From Methanobacteriota archaeon (GTDB lineage: Archaea > Halobacteriota > Methanomicrobia > Methanomicrobiales > Methanoculleaceae): a stretch of 6,611 nt of DNA. The stretch covers positions 1 through 6,611 of the forward strand of contig JAEWMO010000132.1 in the NCBI GenBank assembly GCA_023457135.1, in the 5' to 3' direction. The notes beneath the pieces are model-generated. The model had not been told where the DNA came from, did not search any database, and saw only the letters and a list, made by a program, of their open reading frames with translations. This document shows positions 1 to 5,615 of the stretch, in pieces. Made by a program: the position numbers and the translations under genes. Each line of letters opens with the position of its first letter. Position 1 is the stretch's first letter.

Positions 1-1106
1 GCAAGCGCCTTTGCATGGGCTCCCGGCGGGTCCCCGCCCCCGGCGACGCCGAGCATCGCGAGGCACTCGTGCTGGGTATCGACCCCGGTGCCGCCGCCGA
101 CCGTTCCCACCGGAAGCGAGGGGAGGGTGACCGAGACGTAGACGCCGCCCTCCACCCGGTCGACGGTGGTGATCGCGGTGCTCCCCTCGACGACGTGGGC
201 GGGGTCCTGCCCGCAGGCGATGAACATGGCGGCGACGACGTTCGCCGCGTGGGCGTTGAACCCGAACGAGGCCGCCCGTGCCGAGCCCACCAGGTTCTTC
301 CTGTAGTTGGCCTCGATGAGGGTCTCGGTATCGGTCTTCAAGAGGTCGGCGACCATCGCGTCGGTGAGCCGCACGCCCGCGACCACGGTCTTCCCCCGGC
401 CCCTGACCAGATTGATCGCCGCCGGTTTCTTGTCGGTGCACATGTTCCCGGAGGTGGCGACGAGGCGGGCACCGGTTTCGCGCTCGATGAGCTCGCCCAC
501 CTTCTGGCCTGCGATCGTCACCATGTTCATGCCCATCGCATCCTTGGTGTCGAACTCGAGCCGGACAAAGACGCTTGTGCCCGCGACATAGGTGACTGCT
601 TCGAGGAACTTCCCGTGTCGCGTGGTGCTCTCCGCGACCTCGCGGATCTCGGCGGCGTGCTCCTCGATCCAGGCGACCACTTCGCGGGCGTGGACGACGT
701 CGCGGGCGGCAAAGACCGGAGCCCGGGTCATCCCGTCCCGCATGATCCGCACGTCCGCGCCTCCCGCCCGGGTGATGAGCGAGCACCCGCGGTTCACCGA
801 GGCGACGAGCGCCCCCTCGGTCGTCGCGAGGGGGAGGTAACAGGACCCGGCGGCATACTCCCCCTTCACCCTGAGCGGCCCGGCGACACCGAGCGGCACC
901 TGGACGGCACCGATCATGTTCTCGATGTTGCGCTTCACCACCCGGTCGATATCGATGGAGAACGATCCCACCGCGGGGAGGGGAGTGCCGGTCTCGCCCT
1001 CGATGAACGCCCGCCGCACCCGGACCGCCTCCTCGGGCGGGAGTTCCTTCTCGAGCGCATAGAGTTTGAGGGAGCCGTCTTTCAGCTTCCTGATGTACTC
1101 ATCCAT
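1..1106 (-). CDS. hmgA: 3-hydroxy-3-methylglutaryl-CoA reductase, class I (partial, C-terminus off the left edge)
   Basis: Reduces HMG-CoA to mevalonate with two NADPH, the committed step of archaeal isoprenoid lipid synthesis; the protein looks soluble, with no membrane segments as expected in archaea. Reading down from ATG at 1106 gives 368 complete codons without a stop. Class I hallmarks are visible: ATTEGALVASVNRGC at about residues 94-108 (catalytic Glu97), the cofactor motif DAMGMNM at 189-195, SGNMCTDKKPAAIN at 219-232 (catalytic Lys226), ACGQD at 297-301 (catalytic Asp301) and GTVGGGT at 334-340. The C-terminal segment carrying the catalytic His lies beyond the window, so roughly 35 residues are missing by truncation, not mutation. 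An in-frame TAG at 1130-1128 limits upstream extension, and the N-terminus (MDEYIRKLKDGSLKLYALEK) resembles archaeal homologues. No Shine-Dalgarno is evident. It is divergent from trm5 and lies apart from the thiolase/HMG-CoA synthase operon. Confidence 0.96.
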   Translation of the reverse strand, partial: MDEYIRKLKDGSLKLYALEKELPPEEAVRVRRAFIEGETGTPLPAVGSFSIDIDRVVKRNIENMIGAVQVPLGVAGPLRVKGEYAAGSCYLPLATTEGALVASVNRGCSLITRAGGADVRIMRDGMTRAPVFAARDVVHAREVVAWIEEHAAEIREVAESTTRHGKFLEAVTYVAGTSVFVRLEFDTKDAMGMNMVTIAGQKVGELIERETGARLVATSGNMCTDKKPAAINLVRGRGKTVVAGVRLTDAMVADLLKTDTETLIEANYRKNLVGSARAASFGFNAHAANVVAAMFIACGQDPAHVVEGSTAITTVDRVEGGVYVSVTLPSLPVGTVGGGTGVDTQHECLAMLGVAGGGDPPGAHAKAL

Positions 1107-1110
1107 GAAT

Positions 1111-1118
1111 AGTATAAG
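1111..1118 (+). promoter_or_regulatory. TATA-like box for the Trm5 gene
   Basis: AGTATAAG is centred about 26-27 bases before the GTG at 1141. This is the usual archaeal TATA-to-transcription-start distance, and no Shine-Dalgarno lies before the GTG, so a leaderless mRNA is likely. The whole divergent region is only 34 bases (1107-1140), so the hmgA promoter must overlap this one. On the minus strand the best A/T element at the right distance from hmgA is the poor CTTTAGGTAT (1133-1124). Confidence 0.5.
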
Positions 1119-1140
1119 AGCACATACCTAAAGATGGCTG

Positions 1141-2064
1141 GTGGTCGACGTGGATGGGGATCAGTGGTGCCTTGTGGTGCCGAAACGAGAGGCCGAACAG
1201 AGACGGCGCCGGCTGCTTGAGGAGGGGCTCCTCGACCGGCGCTATAAGCCGCGCTCCGAAGGAGAGGCCGTCCTCCTCCCGGTGACGGAGGAGGTTCCGG
1301 GCGCCGTCCGCTGTGCGTTCGATGCCGTGCCGGAGCGCCTTGAACTCCCCCGCCACGAACTCGTGGGGGGGATCGCCATCATGCAGGAGAACGACCCGGA
1401 GGCTGCCCGGCGGCTTCTCGCCTCCCGCCCCTCCCTCGAGACCGTGCTCTTCCCGGAGACCGCCGTCGAGGGGGAGTACCGGACCCGCCGGTTCGCCGTC
1501 CTTGCAGGAGTTCCCTCCACCCGGACCCGGGTGACGGAGTATGGCCTCCACTTCGACGTCGACCTCGCTCTCGCCTACTTCTCCGCCCGGCTCTCGACCG
1601 AGCGGCAGCGGGTCCTCAGCCTCGTGGGAGAGGGGGAGCGGGTGCTCGATATGTTCGCCGGCGTCGGGCCGTTCGCGATCAGCCTCGCCCGGAGGGCGGG
1701 AATCGTCGTCGCAGCAGACCTCAACCCCGCCGCCGTCCACCTCATGGTCCACAACATCGCGCTCAACCGGGCAACAAACGTCATCCCGGTCCTCGCCGAT
1801 GCCGGACACCTTCCCCGGCTCGGCCTATGCCCCTTCGACCGGGTCGTCATGAATCTCCCCCTCGCCGCGTCGGCGCTCCTCCCGGCGGCCGCCGCACTCT
1901 GCCGGGACGGCGGGACGATCCACCTCTACGCGCTCGAGGAGCAGGAGAGCGAGTGCCTCCCCCTCATCCGTGCGGTCACGAACGGCGAGGTCACGGAGCG
2001 GCAGGTCCGGACCTACTCGCCGGGGAAGTGGCACGCGGTCTACGATATCACCGTGGAGAAATAA
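1141..2064 (+). CDS. trm5: tRNA (guanine-37-N1)-methyltransferase, Trm5 family
   Basis: Class I SAM-dependent methyltransferase that forms m1G37 next to the anticodon in tRNAs, preventing frameshifts. The 307-residue protein matches the Trm5 plan. The N-terminal D1-like segment (about 8-50) holds VPKREAEQRRRRLLEEGLLDRRYK followed by LLPV. HELVGGIAIM is at 72-81 and GEYRTRRFAVLAG at 111-123. FDVDLALAYFSARLSTER (138-155) contains Glu154, which aligns with the catalytic Glu of M. jannaschii Trm5. SAM motif I is VLDMFAGVGPFAI (168-180), ADLNP is at 192-196 and MNLP at 237-240. Differences from the Methanocaldococcus enzyme, recalled not aligned by program, are a shorter D1-D2 linker and FSARL for FSPRL. 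The start is GTG at 1141: an in-frame TAA at 1129-1131 rules out much extension, though GTG at 1150 is possible. It stands alone, convergent with the mevalonate operon and divergent from hmgA. Confidence 0.92.
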   Translation: MVDVDGDQWCLVVPKREAEQRRRRLLEEGLLDRRYKPRSEGEAVLLPVTEEVPGAVRCAFDAVPERLELPRHELVGGIAIMQENDPEAARRLLASRPSLETVLFPETAVEGEYRTRRFAVLAGVPSTRTRVTEYGLHFDVDLALAYFSARLSTERQRVLSLVGEGERVLDMFAGVGPFAISLARRAGIVVAADLNPAAVHLMVHNIALNRATNVIPVLADAGHLPRLGLCPFDRVVMNLPLAASALLPAAAALCRDGGTIHLYALEEQESECLPLIRAVTNGEVTERQVRTYSPGKWHAVYDITVEK

Positions 2065-2103
2065 GGCCTCGTGTCGTAGCCTGGATAGAAGTGGAGGTAT
2101 AGT

Positions 2104-2156
2104 GATGGCGTCTCGCGCAAAGGCGCGGGAAGGGCCGCCATCTGCCCGGGGTTTTT
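2104..2156 (+). terminator. strong hairpin followed by a T-tract, downstream of trm5
   Basis: GATGGCG (2104-2110) pairs with CGCCATC (2136-2142). Inside it TCTCGCGC (2111-2118) pairs with GCGCGGGA (2123-2130), with one G-T wobble and an AAAG loop. A 5-base bulge (2131-2135) breaks the 3' arm. A TTTTT run follows at 2152-2156, ten bases after the stem. It sits 40 bases past the trm5 stop, so a 3'-end or termination structure is the simplest reading. Archaeal termination mainly needs the T-tract, so the hairpin could instead protect the RNA end or belong to a small RNA. Confidence 0.5.
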
Positions 2157-2171
2157 GCTTGAGGAATAACC

Positions 2172-2177
2172 AAAAAA
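2172..2177 (-). terminator. T-tract ending the mevalonate operon
   Basis: Six A's on the plus strand give CTCTTTTTTGG on the minus strand, 8 bases past the DUF35 stop (2185). Oligo-T tracts are the usual archaeal terminator, and the position at the end of the four-gene operon fits. With the opposing T-tract at 2152-2156 this makes a compact bidirectional terminator between convergent genes. Confidence 0.5.
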
Positions 2178-2184
2178 GAGTCGG

Positions 2185-2577
2185 TCACTCCACCGGCACG
2201 AATTTCGTGCCGTAGTGGATGGTGCCGCTCTCGCCGTCCGCCGCCACCCGGCGGAAGACGCTTTTTACCCGCATCCCGATCGTCGCCTCTTCGGGGAGGC
2301 AGGCGATCTGGGCGGTGAGCCTCGGCCCCTCGTCGAGCTCGACGATGGCGAGGACGTAGGGGGTGGTGTGGTCGAACTGGTCGCTCGCCGACCTGATCAC
2401 CGTGTAGGTGACGACCGTCCCCTCGCCGTTGAACTTGTGGTCGACGATCTTGCCGCTCCGCCGGCAGTCGGGGCAGAGCGACCGGGGCGGGAAGAAGTAC
2501 CGCCCGCAGTTCGTGCACTGCGTCCCGACCAGGTTGTACCGCTGCGGGATCTTTCTCCAGAACCGTGATACCGACAT
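2185..2577 (-). CDS. DUF35 zinc-ribbon/OB-fold protein, scaffold of the thiolase/HMG-CoA synthase complex
   Basis: A 130-residue protein with the DUF35 architecture. An N-terminal helix (SVSRFWRKIPQRYNL) leads into a rubredoxin-like zinc ribbon with CTNC (Cys21, Cys24) and CPDC (Cys35, Cys38). An OB-fold-like beta domain follows from about residue 48 to the end (GEGTVVTYTVIR, PYVLAIVELDEGPRLTAQI). In methanogens this family bridges acetoacetyl-CoA thiolase and HMG-CoA synthase in one complex, where a shared CoA site lets the acetoacetyl-CoA intermediate pass directly and pulls the unfavourable thiolase reaction forward; this was shown structurally for Methanothermococcus thermolithotrophicus. 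All four zinc ligands are present. It is the last gene of the operon, 2 bases after the thiolase stop, so translation is probably coupled. Only a weak G-rich ribosome-binding sequence precedes the ATG. Confidence 0.93.
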   Translation of the reverse strand: MSVSRFWRKIPQRYNLVGTQCTNCGRYFFPPRSLCPDCRRSGKIVDHKFNGEGTVVTYTVIRSASDQFDHTTPYVLAIVELDEGPRLTAQIACLPEEATIGMRVKSVFRRVAADGESGTIHYGTKFVPVE

Positions 2578-2579
2578 CT

Positions 2580-3740
2580 TCAGGCCCCCAGGATGTGCAC
2601 GACGACCGTCGCGCCCGTACCGCCCACGTTGTGGGTCATACCGATCTCCGCATCCACCTGCCGGGCCCCGGCATCGCCGCGGAGCTGGGTGACGACCTCG
2701 CAGATCTGCTTGATCCCCGTCGCGCCGACCGGGTGGCCGCAGGCCTTCAGGCCGCCGCTGGTGTTCACCGGGATCTGCCCGCCGAGCGCCGTCGCTCCGT
2801 CTGCGGTGAGTCTCCCGGCCTCTCCCTTCTTGCAGAAGCCGAGATCCTCGATCGCGCAGATCTCGGCGATTGTGAAGCAGTCATGGACCTCAACGAGGTC
2901 AATGTCCTTGTGGGCAAGGCCCGCCTGGGCAAACGCCCGCTTCCCTGCCGCGACCGTGGCGTCCAGGGTGGAGATGTCCCGCCGATCATGGAGCGAGATG
3001 GTGTCGCTCGCCTGGGCGCTTGCAAGTATGCGCACCGGCGAGTCGGTGAACTCGTGGGCGCGCTCGAGCGGCACCACGACGACCGCCGCCGCACCGTCGG
3101 TGATCGGCGAGCAGTCGAAGAGCCGCAGGGGGTCGGCCACGAGCGAGGAGGAGAGGACCGTATCGACCGTGATCCGGTTCCGGAACTGGGCGATCGGGTT
3201 CTTCGCACCGTTCTCGTGGTTCTTGACCGCGACCTGTGCGAGCTGCTCGCGGGTGAGCGGGTAGCGGTGCATGTAGTCGTTTGCGATCATCGCATAAAGG
3301 CCGGGGAAGGTCGCTCCGGCGAACCCCTCCCACTCGCGGTCCGCGGCGCTCGCGAGCATATCCACGCTCGCCCCGGTCCCGACATCGGTCATCTTCTCGA
3401 CGCCCGCGGCGACCACGATATCTTCCATGCCGCTCGCCACCGATGTCACCGCCTGTCGGAAGGCAAGCCCCCCGGAGGCGCAGGCCGCCTCTACCCTCGT
3501 CGAGGGGGTGTTGTTGCTCGCGAGGCCTGCGTAATCCGCGATCAGGGCCCCGATGTGCTCCTGCTCGACGAACCGCCCGGCGCTCATGTTGCCGACATAC
3601 AGGGCGTCGATCTTCTCGCCGGAGATCCCGGCATCCTCGAGCGCCAGTGCACCGGCCTTCACAAAGAGGTCCCGGAACGAGGTGCTCCAGTGCTCCCCGA
3701 ACTCCGTGCACCCTATACCGATTACTGCTACGTCTCTCAT
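2580..3740 (-). CDS. acetoacetyl-CoA thiolase (archaeal, SCP2/thiolase-like)
   Basis: Condenses two acetyl-CoA to acetoacetyl-CoA, the first step of the mevalonate pathway. The 386 residues are the usual length. The nucleophilic Cys is Cys87 in VEAACASGG (83-91). SPITDGAAAVVV is at 211-222, the His-Asp motif EVHDCFTIAE at 284-293 (His286) and NTSGGLKACGHPVGATG at 326-342 (His336). The C-terminus has HNVGGTGATVVVHIL in place of the second-Cys CxG motif of bacterial and eukaryotic biosynthetic thiolases; this is normal for the archaeal branch, which relies on the DUF35 partner and HMG-CoA synthase. Its ATG overlaps the HMG-CoA synthase stop in an ATGA tetranucleotide (3737-3740), and a GTGAT sequence upstream may serve as a ribosome site. 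The neighbours rule out a fatty-acid degradation role. Confidence 0.95.
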   Translation of the reverse strand: MRDVAVIGIGCTEFGEHWSTSFRDLFVKAGALALEDAGISGEKIDALYVGNMSAGRFVEQEHIGALIADYAGLASNNTPSTRVEAACASGGLAFRQAVTSVASGMEDIVVAAGVEKMTDVGTGASVDMLASAADREWEGFAGATFPGLYAMIANDYMHRYPLTREQLAQVAVKNHENGAKNPIAQFRNRITVDTVLSSSLVADPLRLFDCSPITDGAAAVVVVPLERAHEFTDSPVRILASAQASDTISLHDRRDISTLDATVAAGKRAFAQAGLAHKDIDLVEVHDCFTIAEICAIEDLGFCKKGEAGRLTADGATALGGQIPVNTSGGLKACGHPVGATGIKQICEVVTQLRGDAGARQVDAEIGMTHNVGGTGATVVVHILGA

Positions 3741-4789
3741 CTCTGCATCACGATCTTTCCCTTGTGTTTGGCATACAGTGCATAGTCGAGGTAGGTCGGG
3801 TTTGCGAGCAATTTTTCAACGCTCGGCGCCGCCGCCCTGTTGAATTCTCCGGACTCGATGGCGTCGGTGACCGTGATATCGAATGCATCGCTCCCGGCCC
3901 CCGAGCCGAAGGAGGTGACGAAGATCCGCTCGCCCGGTTTCGCCACATCCAGCGTCGCCGCAAGCCCGATCATCGATGCGCCCGAGTAGGTGTTGCCGAG
4001 CCTCGGCACGGCGAGGCCGGGCCGGATCTGTGCGTCGGTGAAGCCGAGCATCTTTGCCACCCGCTGCGGGAACTTCGCGTTGGGCTGGTGGAAGACGGCG
4101 TAGTCGTAGTCCTTCGGGCTCGTGCCGGCCTGCTCAAGCATCAGCCGGGCGGCGCCCTGCACATGCTTGAAGTAGCCGGGGTCGCCGGTGAACCTGCCGC
4201 CGTGGCGGGGGTAGTTCTGCCCTTCGCGCCGCCAGAAGTCGGGCGTGTCGGTGGTGAAGGAGCAGGTCCGGTGGATCTCGGCGATGGGGTCCTTATCCCC
4301 GATGACGAACGCCGCTCCACCGGCCGCCGCTGTGTACTCGAGCGCGTCCCCCGGAGCGCCCTGGGCCACGTCGGCACCGATGGCGACGCCGAACGGGATC
4401 ATCCCGCTCTTGACCATGCCCATGCAGGTCTGGATGCCTGCCGTTCCTGCCTTGCACGCGAACTCGTAGTCGGCGGCGGTCATGTTGGGGGTCGCCCCGA
4501 TCGCCTCGCCGACCGTACAGGCCGTGGGCTTGACCGCATACGGGTGGGACTCGCTCCCCACGTAGATGGCGCCGATTGCCTCGGGATCGATGGCTCTCCG
4601 CCGGAGGGCCGCACGGGCTGCCTCGACGGCGATCGTTGCGGTGTCTTCATCCAGATCCGGGACGGACTTCTCAAAGACCCCGAGGCCTCTGGTGATGTCG
4701 TCTGCGTTGGCACCCCATACCCGTGCGATCTCCGGGACTTTAATCCGGTATCGCGGGATGTAGACGCCGTATGAATAGATGCCTACCAT
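3737..4789 (-). CDS. hydroxymethylglutaryl-CoA synthase (archaeal type)
   Basis: Condenses acetyl-CoA with acetoacetyl-CoA to HMG-CoA, the substrate of the reductase encoded at the left of the window. The 350-residue length is typical of archaeal enzymes. The catalytic triad is recognisable: Glu80 in YVGSESHPYAVKP (76-88), Cys112 in YEFACKAGTAG (108-118) and His234 in VFHQPNAKFP (232-241). GNTYSGAS (265-272) and TSFGSGAGSDAF (292-303) are typical late-thiolase-fold motifs. The N-terminus MVGIYSYGVYIPRYRI fits the family. The ATG at 4789 overlaps the end of the upstream regulator gene by 7 bases (4783-4789), and GAGG at 4799-4796 provides a Shine-Dalgarno six bases before it. The stop overlaps the thiolase start by 4 bases, as expected for subunits of one complex. 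Confidence 0.96.
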   Translation of the reverse strand: MVGIYSYGVYIPRYRIKVPEIARVWGANADDITRGLGVFEKSVPDLDEDTATIAVEAARAALRRRAIDPEAIGAIYVGSESHPYAVKPTACTVGEAIGATPNMTAADYEFACKAGTAGIQTCMGMVKSGMIPFGVAIGADVAQGAPGDALEYTAAAGGAAFVIGDKDPIAEIHRTCSFTTDTPDFWRREGQNYPRHGGRFTGDPGYFKHVQGAARLMLEQAGTSPKDYDYAVFHQPNAKFPQRVAKMLGFTDAQIRPGLAVPRLGNTYSGASMIGLAATLDVAKPGERIFVTSFGSGAGSDAFDITVTDAIESGEFNRAAAPSVEKLLANPTYLDYALYAKHKGKIVMQR

Positions 4790-5493
4790 AGTTTTCCTCG
4801 TAGTGAACTGATGATCGTCTCGACGTCCATCTGCGTGCAGAGCACCGTGATCCGGTCGCGCTCGGCGAGGCCGGGGATCAGCGGGTGGACCTCTCCCGGG
4901 GTGATCCCCTGCAGCACCACGCAGCGGGGCTTGAAGGGAGTGACCCGGATCGCCACCATGGGGGATTTGCCGGTTGAGACCTCGGTGAAGATGAGGGCAC
5001 GTTCCGTGCTCCAGCCGTAGATGCGGTTGAACTCGCTCGAGGAGAGCTGGAGGATCGCATTGAGGCTGTTGATCACCGTATACCCGTAGATGGTCTGGTC
5101 CGTCGTGCCGCAGAGCGTGACGGCGCCGATGACCCCTGCGAAGTCTGAGAGACTCACGGGAGACGCATACTCGTGGATGTCGTAGATGACGTCTTCGTCA
5201 AATTCGCTGTACAGGATTTTCGCAAATTTGTTGATGAACCGGCCGCCGTTGTCCTCGTCGATCGAGAGGATCGTATCGACGATTTTACCGACGATTGCGG
5301 TTCCCGGACTCTTTCGCCGTCCGCTTTCGTAGTCGCTGATAACTGAAGGGGAGACCTCAAGGCGCTCGGCAAGCACCCCCGGAGGGATGTTGAAACTCTG
5401 CCGCCACTTCTTGAGGGCCTGTCCCGGTGAGTCCGAAAGTGTGATCTCTCCTGCCATTTTCTCGGCAAGCTGATGCCGCACTCCGGATTTCAT
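4783..5493 (-). CDS. XRE-type helix-turn-helix regulator (COG1709-like), probable regulator of the mevalonate operon
   Basis: The 236-residue protein has an N-terminal Cro/XRE DNA-binding domain (about 24-78): QALKKWRQSFNIPPGVLAER is followed by LEVSPSVISDYESGRRKSPG, a clear helix-turn-helix with a recognition helix around 48-58. The remaining 150 residues form a mixed alpha/beta domain I cannot assign; it includes GVIGAVTLCGTTDQTIYGYT, LNAILQLSSSEFNRIYGWS and IRVTPFKPRCVVLQGITPG. This layout resembles the archaeal COG1709 predicted regulators. It has no membrane segment or signal peptide. It is the first gene of the operon and overlaps HMG-CoA synthase by 7 bases, so it very likely controls mevalonate synthesis, perhaps sensing a CoA ester or isoprenoid through its C-terminal domain (inference). 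The ATG at 5493 has no Shine-Dalgarno; a TATA-like box 25-27 bases upstream suggests a leaderless transcript. Confidence 0.88.
   Translation of the reverse strand: MKSGVRHQLAEKMAGEITLSDSPGQALKKWRQSFNIPPGVLAERLEVSPSVISDYESGRRKSPGTAIVGKIVDTILSIDEDNGGRFINKFAKILYSEFDEDVIYDIHEYASPVSLSDFAGVIGAVTLCGTTDQTIYGYTVINSLNAILQLSSSEFNRIYGWSTERALIFTEVSTGKSPMVAIRVTPFKPRCVVLQGITPGEVHPLIPGLAERDRITVLCTQMDVETIISSLRGKLW
4796..4799 (-). promoter_or_regulatory. Shine-Dalgarno of HMG-CoA synthase inside the regulator gene
   Basis: On the minus strand GAGG is followed by AAAACT and then the ATG at 4789. It lies within the last codons of the upstream regulator gene, so synthase translation can restart as regulator translation ends. 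Confidence 0.6.
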
Positions 5494-5514
5494 GCAGGTA
5501 ATGTCAGCATCCCT

Positions 5515-5522
5515 ACTTAAAT
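5515..5522 (-). promoter_or_regulatory. TATA-like box of the regulator/mevalonate operon
   Basis: ATTTAAGT on the minus strand, within the longer A/T run AATTATTTAAGT (5526-5515), is centred about 25-27 bases before the ATG at 5493. That places the transcript start at or next to the start codon. The candidate operator at 5523-5540 abuts it on the upstream side, over the BRE position. Confidence 0.55.
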
Positions 5523-5540
5523 AATTAGCGTATCCTAATT
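5523..5540. promoter_or_regulatory. candidate operator: inverted repeat AATTAG-N6-CTAATT
   Basis: Perfect 6-base arms (5523-5528 and 5535-5540) are separated by CGTATC, giving a two-fold symmetric 18-base site of the size bound by XRE-family dimers. It directly abuts the TATA-like box of the regulator gene, so autoregulation is plausible. Arms this short can arise by chance in an A/T-rich promoter. Confidence 0.4.
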
Positions 5541-5573
5541 CGACATTTCACGAAGTCGGGCCTCACACGGATC

Positions 5574-5583
5574 GTTGCGCAAC
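5574..5583. promoter_or_regulatory. candidate operator: perfect palindrome GTTGCGCAAC upstream of ribK
   Basis: A perfect 10-base palindrome ends 2 bases before the TATA-like box of the riboflavin kinase gene, over its BRE position. ACGG (5567-5570) and CCGT (5584-5587) add an imperfect outer repeat. RibK proteins with a winged helix (RbkR) are known archaeal repressors of riboflavin genes acting on palindromic sites, so this is a natural candidate; I have not compared it with published RbkR motifs. Confidence 0.4.
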
Positions 5584-5585
5584 CC

Positions 5586-5593
5586 GTATATAG
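5586..5593 (+). promoter_or_regulatory. TATA-like box of the ribK-ribB operon
   Basis: GTATATAG is centred 26-27 bases before the ATG at 5616, the correct distance for a transcript beginning at that codon. It also argues against the in-frame ATG at 5595, which would lie only 5-6 bases past the box centre, inside the promoter. Confidence 0.6.
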
Positions 5594-5615
5594 TATGCAT
5601 CTCAATTCTGATATA

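Noticed and set aside
1..1106. HMG-CoA reductase lacking its C-terminal catalytic His, as a possible inactive enzyme
   Set aside because: The reading frame is still open at the window edge, so the loss is due to where the window ends.
15..1112. Long plus-strand open frame of 365 codons at the left edge
   Set aside because: It is antisense to the clearly recognisable HMG-CoA reductase; its composition (Asp, Gly, His, Arg rich) is that of an antisense frame in GC-rich DNA and shows no known motif.
1099..1809. Minus-strand open frame of 236 codons opposite trm5
   Set aside because: The plus strand encodes a full Trm5 protein with all SAM and catalytic motifs; the minus frame is rich in Glu, Gly and Asp without motifs.
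2065..2142. Possible tRNA or box C/D or H/ACA RNA in the convergent spacer (GTAGCCTGGATAG resembles a D-arm, GTGATGG a C box)
   Set aside because: There is no T-arm consensus, no cloverleaf, no D box and no 3' ACA, so the resemblance is local.
2565..4774. Long plus-strand open frames (2565-3785 and 3281-4774) opposite thiolase and HMG-CoA synthase
   Set aside because: They are mirror frames of genes with complete catalytic motifs and have low-complexity Arg/Pro/Ser or Asp/Gly content with no recognisable domain.
5595..5615. Upstream in-frame ATG 5595 as the ribK start
   Set aside because: It lies only 5-6 bases past the centre of the TATA-like box, so it would not be transcribed if that box is used; ATG 5616 is at the expected distance.
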